A stretch of DNA of 64,000 bases from contig NZ_CP108055.1 in NCBI RefSeq assembly GCF_036174265.1, forward strand, positions 7,316,001 to 7,380,000, given 5' to 3'. The position numbers and the translations under genes were made by a program. Numbering within the stretch: the stretch's first letter is position 1; each line of letters begins with the position of its first letter. Positions 27,087-35,486 of this stretch are shown here, piece after piece. Below the pieces are notes generated by a model, which did not search any database, had not been told where the DNA came from, and saw only the letters and a program-made list of their open reading frames with translations. The DNA is from Streptomyces sp. NBC_00285 (GTDB taxonomy: Bacteria > Actinomycetota > Actinomycetes > Streptomycetales > Streptomycetaceae).

Positions 27087-27971
27087 ATGGTGGCTGTGGG
27101 TAATGTTGATGATCGTATTGAACTAGGCGCACTCCTCCGGGAAGCGCGCCTAGCAGCAGGCGTAACGACCCGCGGGGTGAAAAACCTTGATGGCGGTAAC
27201 TTTAGTAGCGGCCATATTTCCAGCGTCGAGACTGGCAGGGTGACTCCGAGTTGGGGGCTGGTGGAGACGTACATTCGCCATTTTAACGGTGATCGACGGG
27301 TACTTCAAAGCGCCTTTGAGAAGGTTCAAGGCAGGCGAGCTAGGGAAGATGCTGACCGCGTCGCACAGAATCTAGGCAGCGAGGTTACTGCGGATTCCCT
27401 AGTCGAGGAAATTCGTAGGACCTACCAAATCCAGGCGCTTGAGCACAATTATCGAGTGGATGCGCGAGGAGTAATCACTGAACTGAACATTATTTGTACG
27501 GTTCGCCAAAAAGGGGACTCTCGCTACTTCGCCGAGAGGCTCCACTATTACACCGGAAAGCGTGGTGAGCTTGATGTCAGGGCTGGGATGGGATGCACTC
27601 TTTTGAAAAGTGTGGAGAGTGGACCAGGTATCGTCTATGCCGTATTTGAGCTAGATAATGCACTTGTGGATGACCCGGCACTGTATTCTTTCTCTTGCAA
27701 GGCGTTTGTAAATAGTGACCAGGTAACGCGTCCAGTTCTGCGATACCATTTCGCGAGCGAGGGTACTCCGTTGCACTCAATTCGTGTGCAGTTCACGGAA
27801 CCTGCGCTCCCGGATAAAATCTGGTGGAGTCGAAGTATTGGAAGTATGCAGATCGAGGAAGACCCTGAGCCTGACCGGGTTTTGGCGAAAAACTCTGACG
27901 GATTCTACTTTCACGACTTCAGGCAGGTGCAGGTTGAGCATTGCGGCCTTGCTTGGTCGTGGAATATTTGA
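27087..27971 (+). CDS. Xre-family transcriptional regulator of the transfer region
   Basis: A 294-aa protein. The N-terminal HTH_3/Xre domain (residues about 8-75: LGALLREARLAAGVTTRGVK, then SGHISSVETGRVTPSWGLVE) is followed by a helical linker. A beta-rich C-terminal domain of about 180 aa probably binds a ligand or mediates oligomers. ATG 27087 is taken as the start; an ATG at 26994 is less likely because the repeat region would then be coding. Its divergent place next to the transfer genes suggests a repressor analogous to KorSA or Kor proteins. Confidence 0.8.
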   Translation: MVAVGNVDDRIELGALLREARLAAGVTTRGVKNLDGGNFSSGHISSVETGRVTPSWGLVETYIRHFNGDRRVLQSAFEKVQGRRAREDADRVAQNLGSEVTADSLVEEIRRTYQIQALEHNYRVDARGVITELNIICTVRQKGDSRYFAERLHYYTGKRGELDVRAGMGCTLLKSVESGPGIVYAVFELDNALVDDPALYSFSCKAFVNSDQVTRPVLRYHFASEGTPLHSIRVQFTEPALPDKIWWSRSIGSMQIEEDPEPDRVLAKNSDGFYFHDFRQVQVEHCGLAWSWNI

Positions 27972-28062
27972 GAAAATAATATTGCCAATTGTGTGATGTG
28001 AATGCTGGGTTCATGTAGCCTGCATCGCATCACCTAAACTCAGCTCGGAAGGAGTGGTTTAA

Positions 28063-28098
28063 ATGGGCGGCGGAATCGGTGGGGACGACCTGTCCTAG
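28063..28098 (+). CDS. Micro-ORF MGGGIGGDDLS with strong ribosome binding site
   Basis: An 11-codon frame (MGGGIGGDDLS) with GGAAGGAG 8 nt upstream, a possible -10 TAAACT at 28035-28040, and a perfect terminator 25 bp downstream. All parts of a tiny expression unit are present. It could be a peptide, a translated leader, or a small RNA with a decoy ORF. No homologue is known to me. Confidence 0.5.
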   Translation: MGGGIGGDDLS

Positions 28099-28123
28099 TT
28101 AAGCCCGATGCTCTGCATCTATG

Positions 28124-28150
28124 CCCCGCGATCTAGTATCGCGGGGTTTT
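28124..28150 (+). terminator. Intrinsic terminator after the micro-ORF
   Basis: CCCCGCGAT pairs with ATCGCGGGG, loop CTAGT, followed by TTTT. It isolates the micro-ORF from the nuclease gene starting at 28181. Confidence 0.93.
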
Positions 28151-28180
28151 CAAATATACATCTCGTGAAGGGCTGTTGAC

Positions 28181-29158
28181 ATGCGCTACGAGCACAACCT
28201 GCAAGCAAAGCTCAAGCAGAAGTACGGCCTCGTCTACGGAGCGCATCACGATGCGTACAAGCACGAGATTCGGTACCTTCGCGACTTCATCCAGAAGTCT
28301 CCGGCTCTCCGAGCTATCACCGAAACGCTCGAAAATTCCAACACCGAAATTAATCCCGCTGAATGGGTTCGCGACAATTTTCGTACGCGCAGCTTTTCTT
28401 GGCCTGACACCGAGTCGGGACGGGCAAAAATTATCTGGTGGTTCATTCAGCGATGGGCAGACGGGGCAGACCCTTTTGGTGTTGCCCAATCCTTCTCGGT
28501 TAGCAAATATCTCGATGTCATCCTTCGTGAGATGACGGAGCAGACGGTTCGGCCGTTTGTTGAATACCTCATGGAGCAACTCGGCTCCGCGAGCGAGGTG
28601 CTCTACATGTTGGAACGGTTCGCACGGCGCCTTGAGTGGTTCGACCAAGCCGAGTTGTACGAGAAGTACCAGGCCGACACCAAGCACGGCGAAGACACGT
28701 ATGACACCCACTTGCGCCAGTTCCTCTTTGACCAGGGCATCGACTATCCGTTTTCGCAACCGAAGTCCGCTTCAGGGCAAGTGGATGTAGCCGCAGGGCT
28801 GGACGGTGACGACCCCTTGGTCTGCGAGGTCAAGTTGTACGACACCTCAAGGAAGGGTTACGGAGTTCCGTACGTAGCCAAGGGCTTCCGGCAGGCGCTC
28901 GACTACGCGCATGACTATGGCAAGAGCGTTGCCTATCTCGTGACGTTCAATCTGAGTGACCAAGGACTCCAGATGCCGACGGATGAAGTCACGAAGCCCT
29001 GGCCGCCGCGACTCCACGTTGAAGGTGTCACCGTCTACTTGGTGACTGTTCATGCCAAGCCGCGTGAGTCGGCAAGTAAGCGAGGACAGGCCAAGCCTCG
29101 TGTCGTGACTCGTGAGAACCTCGTCGATCCGCAGGAGGATGAGGCGAGCGAAGACTGA
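28181..29158 (+). CDS. PD-(D/E)XK-type nuclease-like protein
   Basis: A 325-aa protein. The C-terminal half has the endonuclease-fold signature: D in SGQVDVAAGL, E-x-K in LVCEVKLYD, and a following Gln in GFRQALDYAHDYGKSVAYLV. The N-terminal 180 residues are helical with no recognised domain. It starts at ATG 28181 with GAAGGG upstream. It is convergent with the HEPN protein gene. The nuclease fold and cargo position suggest an anti-phage or anti-plasmid function, but no known system was recognised. Confidence 0.7.
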   Translation: MRYEHNLQAKLKQKYGLVYGAHHDAYKHEIRYLRDFIQKSPALRAITETLENSNTEINPAEWVRDNFRTRSFSWPDTESGRAKIIWWFIQRWADGADPFGVAQSFSVSKYLDVILREMTEQTVRPFVEYLMEQLGSASEVLYMLERFARRLEWFDQAELYEKYQADTKHGEDTYDTHLRQFLFDQGIDYPFSQPKSASGQVDVAAGLDGDDPLVCEVKLYDTSRKGYGVPYVAKGFRQALDYAHDYGKSVAYLVTFNLSDQGLQMPTDEVTKPWPPRLHVEGVTVYLVTVHAKPRESASKRGQAKPRVVTRENLVDPQEDEASED

Positions 29159-29236
29159 GGCACTTCTACCTCGCGCCGGCCAGGCCGACTTGAACGGCTC
29201 CTTCAATGAGTCGTACCCAAGGACCACGCCAGTCTT

Positions 29237-30574
29237 CTAAAAATCCCACACCTCTTGGTTCTCCAAAATGCTCGGCACCTCGTAGCCTTGCGCCAGCGGA
29301 TGGCACTGGAGAATCTGTCGCAGTGTCACCAAAGCGCGATAGGCGTCACGCATTAGTTGGATCTGTTCCTCGAACAATGCCACGTCGTACTCGTCTGGTT
29401 TGATCGAGTGCGCATTGGGGTTGCGCTTCTTGCGTACGGCCTTCAGAGTCTTGATGGCCTGCTTAATGAGTTCAACACTATCAGTGTCTTGGATCTTGAA
29501 TTTTTCCTTGAGCCATTCCTCTAGAATCCGGATGGTTCCGATCTGAGTAACGATGATGCGATCTTGCTTGTCGGTCCGTTCTTCTTCGTACGGAACCTCA
29601 TCCTGAAAGAATTCCCGGTTGATGTTGTCCGAAAGCATCTTGTCGAGGACGCCAGCGAAGTTCGCCAACTCTCGGCCTGTTGGACGGATCAGATAGCCAA
29701 AGTCATTCGGCCATTTCTCGCTGTAGGTGTTCCGGAAGAGCCGAGGGCGCCCGATGTGCTGCGCAAGTGCGTTGATCTGTTCCATCTCCTCCAAGAAGGC
29801 CCGGAACAATGAGAGCTTCTCCTGCCATTCCCCATGGATGCTCGACCGCCAGTAGTCGGGATGCGGAGCGAACTTTTCCCGGTCGTTCTCCTGCTTGGCC
29901 TTCCAGATCTGCTGATGCTCCGGGGAGAGTGAAGAAAGGTACCGCCGAAAAACGATGACTCCCCAATATTGCTCTTTAGAGAGCGCCAAGCCGAATGACT
30001 GGAGCAGCACCTGATCTCGCTCGGGCATGGTTGACTGACCAAAGTGGTCGTCGTGGATGCTGATCGTCCCGCTGATATCAAATCGGTAGTAATAGCGGGG
30101 ATCGTTGCGGTAAGACTCCAGGATCGAGAGATCGAAGAAGTGATGGCCGAGGGCAGGATACCCAAGGGCAAGTTCGAGGCTGTACGGCCTGCCTCGGTAC
30201 GCGTCGCGATCCACAACCGATTCAAGGTGCTTTACGGTGGGATAGAGGCACGCGACCGTGGGGTCGAGAGTCGTCAGCTTTTCAAGCTGCACTTCTTGCG
30301 GCTCCGGCTCAAACGCCAGGATGTGGGGATTGGGGTGCCGGTCGCCGTAGTTGACATACAGCGAGTCCTGTTCGACAAGCGGTCGAAGGAGCACTCGGAG
30401 TTCATCCGGCTCCAGATCGAGGGCGCCCACCGGCAGACCATTGAAGTCGGTCGACTCCACGTAGAACTCGGTAGTGAGTTCCAGGAGACGTGCTGAGGTG
30501 ACCTTTCCGTCAGGAACTGGCCTACGGAGAATTTTCGCGAGGGCAGACACCGCCGACTTAAAGATCACGGGCAC
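29237..30574 (-). CDS. Large protein with C-terminal HEPN-like domain
   Basis: A 445-aa protein. Its C-terminal 90 residues are helical and contain KKRNPNAHS, an R-x4-H motif as in HEPN ribonucleases, preceded by a long helix (LIKQAIKTLKAVRKKRN). The upstream 340 residues show a mixed alpha/beta pattern without a recognised family (for example RYYYRFDISGTISIHDDHFG). HEPN proteins of this kind are frequent RNA-cutting effectors in defence and toxin systems. The start at 30574 is uncertain; the next in-frame candidates lie further in. Confidence 0.65.
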   Translation of the reverse strand: MPVIFKSAVSALAKILRRPVPDGKVTSARLLELTTEFYVESTDFNGLPVGALDLEPDELRVLLRPLVEQDSLYVNYGDRHPNPHILAFEPEPQEVQLEKLTTLDPTVACLYPTVKHLESVVDRDAYRGRPYSLELALGYPALGHHFFDLSILESYRNDPRYYYRFDISGTISIHDDHFGQSTMPERDQVLLQSFGLALSKEQYWGVIVFRRYLSSLSPEHQQIWKAKQENDREKFAPHPDYWRSSIHGEWQEKLSLFRAFLEEMEQINALAQHIGRPRLFRNTYSEKWPNDFGYLIRPTGRELANFAGVLDKMLSDNINREFFQDEVPYEEERTDKQDRIIVTQIGTIRILEEWLKEKFKIQDTDSVELIKQAIKTLKAVRKKRNPNAHSIKPDEYDVALFEEQIQLMRDAYRALVTLRQILQCHPLAQGYEVPSILENQEVWDF

Positions 30575-30750
30575 CTCAAGGTTTGGCGCATGGGAACTTG
30601 GCCCCGCATGGGAGCGGGCGCTAGGAAAATTCTACTGCGCTACAAGAGGCACAATGCCAGGGAATTCTTGCGCCTCGGTGATCGGGTGCGCATGGTGCTC
30701 TGAGTGCTGCCACTCAGCGCCCATGGCCACCACCCGGTAGATCGCAGCGT

Positions 30751-31761
30751 TCAGGACTGCCGCGGTGCGACCTCGCGCCCGAGCTGCCATCGGTTGCGCT
30801 GTACCTGTACGAACTCTGAACCTTCTTCGAGGACGCTCCGCACTACTTGGACGCTCACGGCCGGCTCGTCTGGGAAGTGGTCGTAGATCAGCCCGCGTAC
30901 CTCGGTGGCCAGCACCGGTTGGGGCTGTCGAGCCAACGCGATGGCTACTTGTTGTCGGAGCGTTGGCTGTGAAGGCGCCGGGAGAATGACGTCACGCAGC
31001 CCCGCGATGCCTCGCTGTTCTCGTGCTGTGTCGACCGCGAGTTGGTTGTAGATCGCCTCAGCGGCGTGGCCTGTGAACTTGGCCGTAGCCTTCCGTCGTT
31101 CCGAGCCTTTCAGGAGAAAGGCGCTTGTTCCGAGGAGGATGCCGCCGAGTAGCCATGGTGAGACGCCAACCTTGCGTCCGGTGAACGTGAGCAGCTCAAC
31201 TGCACCTCGGAACGGCAAGGCGGCGACGTTCACAGTGACGGTTTGACCCCAGACCCCCTCGGCGATGTCGACGGCAGACGCGGCGGCCGTGCGCCAGTCC
31301 TTCGGGGCTAGACCCGGCTTCTTGAGGTGTCTGTCTTCTGAGAACACGACGCACGGTGCGATGAGCTTGGCGAGTACCCCAGTTGGTACGTCGTCCGGGT
31401 CGGTGATAGCCAGCACCTGTTGGTCGGGAGCATCTAGGTCTGACACGGTGACGAACCGAAGGGCGGGGAGGTAGACCTCCTCGAAGCACTCGACCAGCGG
31501 TGCCAGGGGTACCTTGCAACGCTTCGCGAAGCGAGGAAGTCGCTCGTACATCTCGTCGTAGACGTGATCGGCGGCGAACAGAACGGCAGACCCGTTGTCG
31601 CTCATCCTCAACAGTCGTGACCGGCGTCCGTGACGGCAGTCGTTCTCGATGCTGCTCATCAGGGCGTTGGTGTCCACGATGCCAACCAAGTGCGGCGTGC
31701 TTGAACTGAAGGGATCAAGCGGCGCAGGTCTGGCGGGAGGTTCGAGCTGACTGTCCGTCAT
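30751..31761 (-). CDS. PIN-like domain protein with a transmembrane segment
   Basis: A 336-aa protein. Residues about 25-150 form a PIN-like ribonuclease domain with acidic positions in VGIVDTNALM, VYDEMYERL, ITDPDDVP and VFSEDRHLKK. A hydrophobic helix follows (VSPWLLGGILLGTSAFLL, about 205-225), and then a helical C-terminal domain of about 100 aa. ATG 31761 is chosen because the PIN fold begins soon after; upstream in-frame sequence is not conserved-looking. A membrane-attached PIN protein is unusual; it might degrade RNA near the membrane. Confidence 0.7.
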   Translation of the reverse strand: MTDSQLEPPARPAPLDPFSSSTPHLVGIVDTNALMSSIENDCRHGRRSRLLRMSDNGSAVLFAADHVYDEMYERLPRFAKRCKVPLAPLVECFEEVYLPALRFVTVSDLDAPDQQVLAITDPDDVPTGVLAKLIAPCVVFSEDRHLKKPGLAPKDWRTAAASAVDIAEGVWGQTVTVNVAALPFRGAVELLTFTGRKVGVSPWLLGGILLGTSAFLLKGSERRKATAKFTGHAAEAIYNQLAVDTAREQRGIAGLRDVILPAPSQPTLRQQVAIALARQPQPVLATEVRGLIYDHFPDEPAVSVQVVRSVLEEGSEFVQVQRNRWQLGREVAPRQS

Positions 31762-31819
31762 GGACCAACGGTAGTCGTCGGGTAGCACAAGCTCCACCGC
31801 ATTCCACGGGCACGAAGCA

Positions 31820-31849
31820 GCACCCCCCGTTCGCGTGAACGGGGGGTGC
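31820..31849. terminator. Strong hairpin terminator
   Basis: A perfect 13-bp stem GCACCCCCCGTTC / GAACGGGGGGTGC with loop GCGT, downstream of the HATPase gene and its trailing micro-ORF on the minus strand. Confidence 0.8.
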
Positions 31850-31904
31850 GACTTCTTGTCCTGACTTCCTTTGATCGAGCCGACCAACCGTCAGCCGGCC
31901 TCGC

Positions 31905-31925
31905 TTACGGGGCTCCTCCGCCCAT
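31905..31925 (-). CDS. Micro-ORF MGGGAP behind the HATPase gene
   Basis: Six codons (MGGGAP) then TAA. The Shine-Dalgarno GGAGGAGGTGA is nearly perfect, ends 3 nt before the ATG, and forms the last codons of the HATPase gene. A strong hairpin follows 56 bp later. Like the 11-codon ORF at 28063 it starts MGGG. Expression is unproven, and the SD-like purines could simply be the Arg codons of the upstream gene. Confidence 0.3.
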   Translation of the reverse strand: MGGGAP

Positions 31926-31928
31926 GGG

Positions 31929-32522
31929 TCACCTCCTCCGCTCAAAGGTCGTCACCATCAGGCGGTCAAGCAGTGCTTGACGCGCCTGAAGTTCAAACGG
32001 CCCCCATGGGGCTCGGATGCCTGCGGGCAACAAGAGGGGACGGTGCGGGGGGTCAGAAGGCGGCGGCTCTGTAGATCCCAGGGGAAGTTCCGCCCACACG
32101 ACTTTGCCGCCAACGTGCGGGCGGTAGACGCCCCACTTCTCGGCGATCGACTCGACCAACAACAACCCTCGACCGCTGGTGGCGTTGAAGTCGGGGTTCT
32201 GGCGCACTGGCGTCTCTGGTGTGCGATCCCAGACCTCGGCGAAGAGCCTGCCGTGCACGACTTGCAGCTGCACGCCGATGACGTGCTCTTCCTTGATCTG
32301 CCACGGCTTCGGGGCGGGGTCGGTGATGCCGCTGGCCTGGATCGCGTTCGTGACCAGCTCGCTCATGATGAGCGTCGCCGACTCCTCCTGGTCCAAAAGG
32401 TTCCAGCGGTTCAACGTGAAGCGGACGAACATCCGGGAGTGGCCGACTGCGGTAGGAACGGCGGTCAACCGAAGTGACGCCGCGAGCAGTGGAATGGGGC
32501 GCACGATGTCGGCATGGTTCAT
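31929..32522 (-). CDS. RsbW-like HATPase domain protein
   Basis: A 197-aa ATP-binding protein of the GHKL type found in hundreds of Streptomyces copies. The N box is SELVTNAIQASG, the G1 region is VWDRTPETP and the G2 region is TSGRGLLLVESIAEKWGV. A C-terminal tail of about 45 residues is Pro-rich. GAGGAG lies 9 nt upstream of ATG 32522, which overlaps the stop of the resolvase-like gene (ATGA). The role is probably anti-sigma or other protein-switching; no anti-anti-sigma partner is encoded in the element. Confidence 0.88.
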   Translation of the reverse strand: MNHADIVRPIPLLAASLRLTAVPTAVGHSRMFVRFTLNRWNLLDQEESATLIMSELVTNAIQASGITDPAPKPWQIKEEHVIGVQLQVVHGRLFAEVWDRTPETPVRQNPDFNATSGRGLLLVESIAEKWGVYRPHVGGKVVWAELPLGSTEPPPSDPPHRPLLLPAGIRAPWGPFELQARQALLDRLMVTTFERRR

Positions 32523-32863
32523 GACGCGTTGCTCCTCGGCATCGAGGAGCCCTGAACCACCCAAAGACGAGCGCCGATCTCGGTTTCAATGTGGGCGCGC
32601 ATGGCAGCTTGCAAACCAGGCAGGCGAGCGAAGTGCCACAGGGACGGCACGATGACGTGGCGGACGTCAGTGCTCTTGAGTGCGTCGGTCAGGGCGAAGA
32701 ACGCCGACTCCTCGTCGGCGCGGAGCCGTTCGATGAACAGCCGCTGCAACGTGAAGCCCTCGCGCTGTGCGTGGGCTGCCAACTCCCGCTTGATTGCCTC
32801 GTTTTCGTCCTTGTCGTCGTCGCGGGCGAGCTGCCGCATGTAACCGAACATGTTGGGGGTCAT
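32519..32863 (-). CDS. Resolvase N-terminal-like protein lacking the catalytic serine
   Basis: A 114-aa protein resembling the catalytic domain of serine recombinases (GYMRQLARDDDKDENEAIKR; REGFTLQRLFIER; VRHVIVPSLWHFARLPG) but with no serine at the nucleophile position (LARDD instead of x-R-x-S) and no DNA-binding domain. Such degenerate proteins accompany HATPase and HTH regulators in Streptomyces and are probably regulatory. GGAGG lies 4 nt before ATG 32863. It is the first gene of a two-gene operon with the HATPase, divergent from the TPR-HTH regulator. Confidence 0.72.
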   Translation of the reverse strand: MTPNMFGYMRQLARDDDKDENEAIKRELAAHAQREGFTLQRLFIERLRADEESAFFALTDALKSTDVRHVIVPSLWHFARLPGLQAAMRAHIETEIGARLWVVQGSSMPRSNAS

Positions 32864-33078
32864 CCGTCCTCCGGGGGCTGAGGAACGGTTGGCGAGCAGC
32901 GGCGGGGGATCCAACTGCTCGCCAACCTGCGACCCAGGGAAGCGGTTTGACCTGCAAAGACGCCACAGCAAACGTGCTGCACGAATGTCGCATCCGTGAC
33001 GCATTCACCGGTCTGGCCTGCACAGATGACCCACTGGCCGCTACGGTAGAGACTCGCCCCGTAACGGAGGGATGGGCG

Positions 33079-34236
33079 ATGGCAGCGAGACGTATAGGCC
33101 TCGCCAGGCGCCGGAAATCAGCAGGCTTCACCCAAGAGGGACTAGCTGAACATCTAGGCGTCGAGCGGTCAACGGTAGGTCGCTGGGAAAGCGCCGACAC
33201 GGAGCCTCAAGCGTATTTACGGCCAAAACTGGCGCGGGCGCTCAAGGTTGGACGTGACGAACTACAGGCACTCCTCGAAGACATCACCATCACGGACACC
33301 AAGCCCAGCGACCGTATGACCTATGTTCTCGAAAACCCAGCGTCCGCGGACCTGGTGGTAGTCGCCTACCTTCACGAGCGGCTGCGGCAACTGGATGAGT
33401 TGTACGACCAAGAGTCTTCGACGAGCCTCCTTGGTACGGCCGGTCAGCTGCACGGGCAAGTTCGCTACCTCCGTGAGAACGCCAGGAACCCTCGTGTACG
33501 CCGAGCGCTGTACGAAGTCGAGGCCGATTCGGCAACCTTTCTAGGCCAGTTGGCCTGGGATGCTTCCCAACGCCGCGACCACGCCGCACCACTTGGGTAC
33601 TTCGAGGAAGCGGTGGCGGCAGCAAGACATGCTCGTGATCCGTCAACGGAGTCGTACGCCACTCTCCGGATGAGCTTCGTCGCCCTGTACGGCGAGAAGA
33701 ACGCGGAGCACGGGGTCATGCTCGCCGAGCGGGCAGTCGAGGTGGCCCGGTTGGTCAGCCCGTCGCTCACTGGACTCGGTCTTCTGCACGTTGCTGAGGG
33801 GCACGCCATGACCGGCGCGCTCAAGGAGTGTGAGGACGCTCTGAAGAAGGCCGAGGCTCAGTTCGACCGCGTGCACCCGGATGATCTGGCCGCGCCGTAC
33901 TACACAGTCAACGAGTTCAACCGGCTCGCAGGCTCCTGCTACTTGGCTCTCGATCTTCCCGAGCGGGCCGAACCGATCCTCCGCATGACTTCGCGGGCAC
34001 TGGCTGCCAAGAAGAAGTCTCAGGCCATCGCGCTGGGCAACCTGACATTGGCGCTCATCCGTCAAGGGAAGCTCGACGAAGCCGCTGCGACCATGCACCG
34101 CACCATTGATGCCGTCGAGCTGACTCGCGGTGGAGGTGGTCTTAATCTGGCCTTCTCTGCCGGGCGCGAGCTGCGGCAGTGGCGAAGCGAACCATGGGCG
34201 CTTGAGCTGAATGACAGGCTCCTCGCCCTGATGTAG
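33079..34236 (+). CDS. HTH-TPR transcriptional regulator
   Basis: A 385-aa protein. The N-terminal Xre HTH (residues about 5-60: LARRRKSAGFTQEGLAEHLG, VERSTVGRWESADTEPQAY) is followed by about eight TPR-like helical hairpins. The layout is shared with RRNPP-type peptide-sensing regulators and with many Streptomyces regulators. GGAGGG lies 7 nt upstream of ATG 33079. It is divergent from the resolvase-like/HATPase operon and followed 11 bp later by the cyclo-ligase family gene. A peptide ligand is only a structural possibility. Confidence 0.85.
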   Translation: MAARRIGLARRRKSAGFTQEGLAEHLGVERSTVGRWESADTEPQAYLRPKLARALKVGRDELQALLEDITITDTKPSDRMTYVLENPASADLVVVAYLHERLRQLDELYDQESSTSLLGTAGQLHGQVRYLRENARNPRVRRALYEVEADSATFLGQLAWDASQRRDHAAPLGYFEEAVAAARHARDPSTESYATLRMSFVALYGEKNAEHGVMLAERAVEVARLVSPSLTGLGLLHVAEGHAMTGALKECEDALKKAEAQFDRVHPDDLAAPYYTVNEFNRLAGSCYLALDLPERAEPILRMTSRALAAKKKSQAIALGNLTLALIRQGKLDEAAATMHRTIDAVELTRGGGGLNLAFSAGRELRQWRSEPWALELNDRLLALM

Positions 34237-34247
34237 ATGGGTGGGGC

Positions 34248-34964
34248 GTGACAGACATCGACCAGGCCAAGCAGGCCGTACGCGAGCGGGTGTGGCAGCG
34301 ACTCATTGACGGTGGCGGTGCCCCGGCTGACTCGTACGGCAAGATTCCTGGGTTCTACGGCTCGGAAGCGACGGCGGAACAGCTTGCCGGTCTGGACGAG
34401 TGGCGGGCAGCGAGAACCATCAAGGCCAACCCCGACTGGGCGCAGCTTCCTGTGCGCGTTCGCGCCTTGAAGGATGGCAAGCGCGTCTACATGGCCGTGC
34501 CGAAGATGGCCAGCGTCCAACCGTTCTACCTGCTCGACCCTGAGGCGCTGAGCATCCCACCCGAGGAGGCCGCCGAGAAGAAGGGCGCGGCTCGGGTTGC
34601 TCGACGTGTCAGCGTAGATGAGGTGCAACCCATCGACATCGTGGTGTGCGGCAGTGTCGCCGTGAACCGCTCCGGTGCTCGGATCGGCAAGGGTGCCGGG
34701 TACTCCGACCTTGAAGTGGCGCTTCTTATCGAAGCCGGCCTCGTCACCGAGAAGACGGTGATCGTTGCGCCGGTGCACCAGCTCCAGGTCATCGAGGACG
34801 ACATCCCCGAGACGGAGCACGATTTCTCCGTGGACTACATCGTCACGCCTGACGAAGTGATCCCCTGCGCCAACCGCCGCCGACCGCGCGGGTTGGTGTG
34901 GGAGGACCTGACGCCGGAGAAGATCGCGGCTATTCCGGTGCTCGCGCAGCGTCGGCCGTCATAG
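34248..34964 (+). CDS. 5-formyltetrahydrofolate cyclo-ligase family protein
   Basis: A 238-aa protein of the NagB/RpiA-like 5-FTHF cyclo-ligase superfamily. The N-terminus has KQAVRERVWQRLIDGG and the C-terminal part has RIGKGAGYSDLEVALL, the conserved G-x-G-x-G-Y/F-x-D motif. Stand-alone copies next to HTH regulators are common in Streptomyces; whether they act on folate is unknown. GTG 34248 starts 11 nt after the regulator stop, so the two are co-transcribed. Confidence 0.85.
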   Translation: MTDIDQAKQAVRERVWQRLIDGGGAPADSYGKIPGFYGSEATAEQLAGLDEWRAARTIKANPDWAQLPVRVRALKDGKRVYMAVPKMASVQPFYLLDPEALSIPPEEAAEKKGAARVARRVSVDEVQPIDIVVCGSVAVNRSGARIGKGAGYSDLEVALLIEAGLVTEKTVIVAPVHQLQVIEDDIPETEHDFSVDYIVTPDEVIPCANRRRPRGLVWEDLTPEKIAAIPVLAQRRPS

Positions 34965-35019
34965 TTCGGTAGTCGGCTTCAACGCGGCGCGTCAGCGTCG
35001 TATAGGAGGGGTGGGGGAC

Positions 35020-35229
35020 ATGGCGCAACGGTTGGTGGCCTGGAATGAACTCGGCAGCCGCTTCATGCCCGACAAGCATGGGGAGGCGGTAACGATGAGC
35101 CTTGACTATGCGACGTTGGTGCACGAACAACCCAAGCTTGCCCAAGCGCTCGGACGCGGCCGCATCGTGTCGCACAACGTCTTGTACTACGGATACGGCG
35201 TGTTGTTCACGTTTGTCGTGGAGGATTGA
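35020..35229 (+). CDS. Small hypothetical protein (69 aa)
   Basis: MAQRLVAWNELGSRFMPDKH and so on; a compact soluble protein ending VLFTFVVED. GGAGG lies 10 nt upstream of ATG 35020. A terminator follows at 35262. No family is recognised. Confidence 0.6.
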   Translation: MAQRLVAWNELGSRFMPDKHGEAVTMSLDYATLVHEQPKLAQALGRGRIVSHNVLYYGYGVLFTFVVED

Positions 35230-35261
35230 CCGCTACCGAAGCGGCCCGACTCCGCATGAAC

Positions 35262-35297
35262 AGAGCGCCCTGTCTCCTGGCGGAGGTCGGGCGCTCT
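35262..35297 (+). terminator. Intrinsic terminator
   Basis: AGAGCGCCC pairs with GGGCGCTCT around an 18-nt loop, followed by TCTG. The 190 bp after it (35298-35486) are AT-rich and probably hold the promoter of the MBL gene; no gene is seen there. Confidence 0.75.
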
Positions 35298-35486
35298 TCT
35301 GTGATGCCAATCACGTCCCTGGTGTCTTGTGGTGCCTCTGATCCTCGTGTGGCTCAAGTGAATGAAATATTTAAACAAAAGCGACAACACGCATGAATCG
35401 GGAATAAGTTACTCACTCGTCGCGTTGTCACACCTCAGTGGCAAAATTTGCCAGTACCACAACGACGTGTGACAGGTAGGTTCCCC

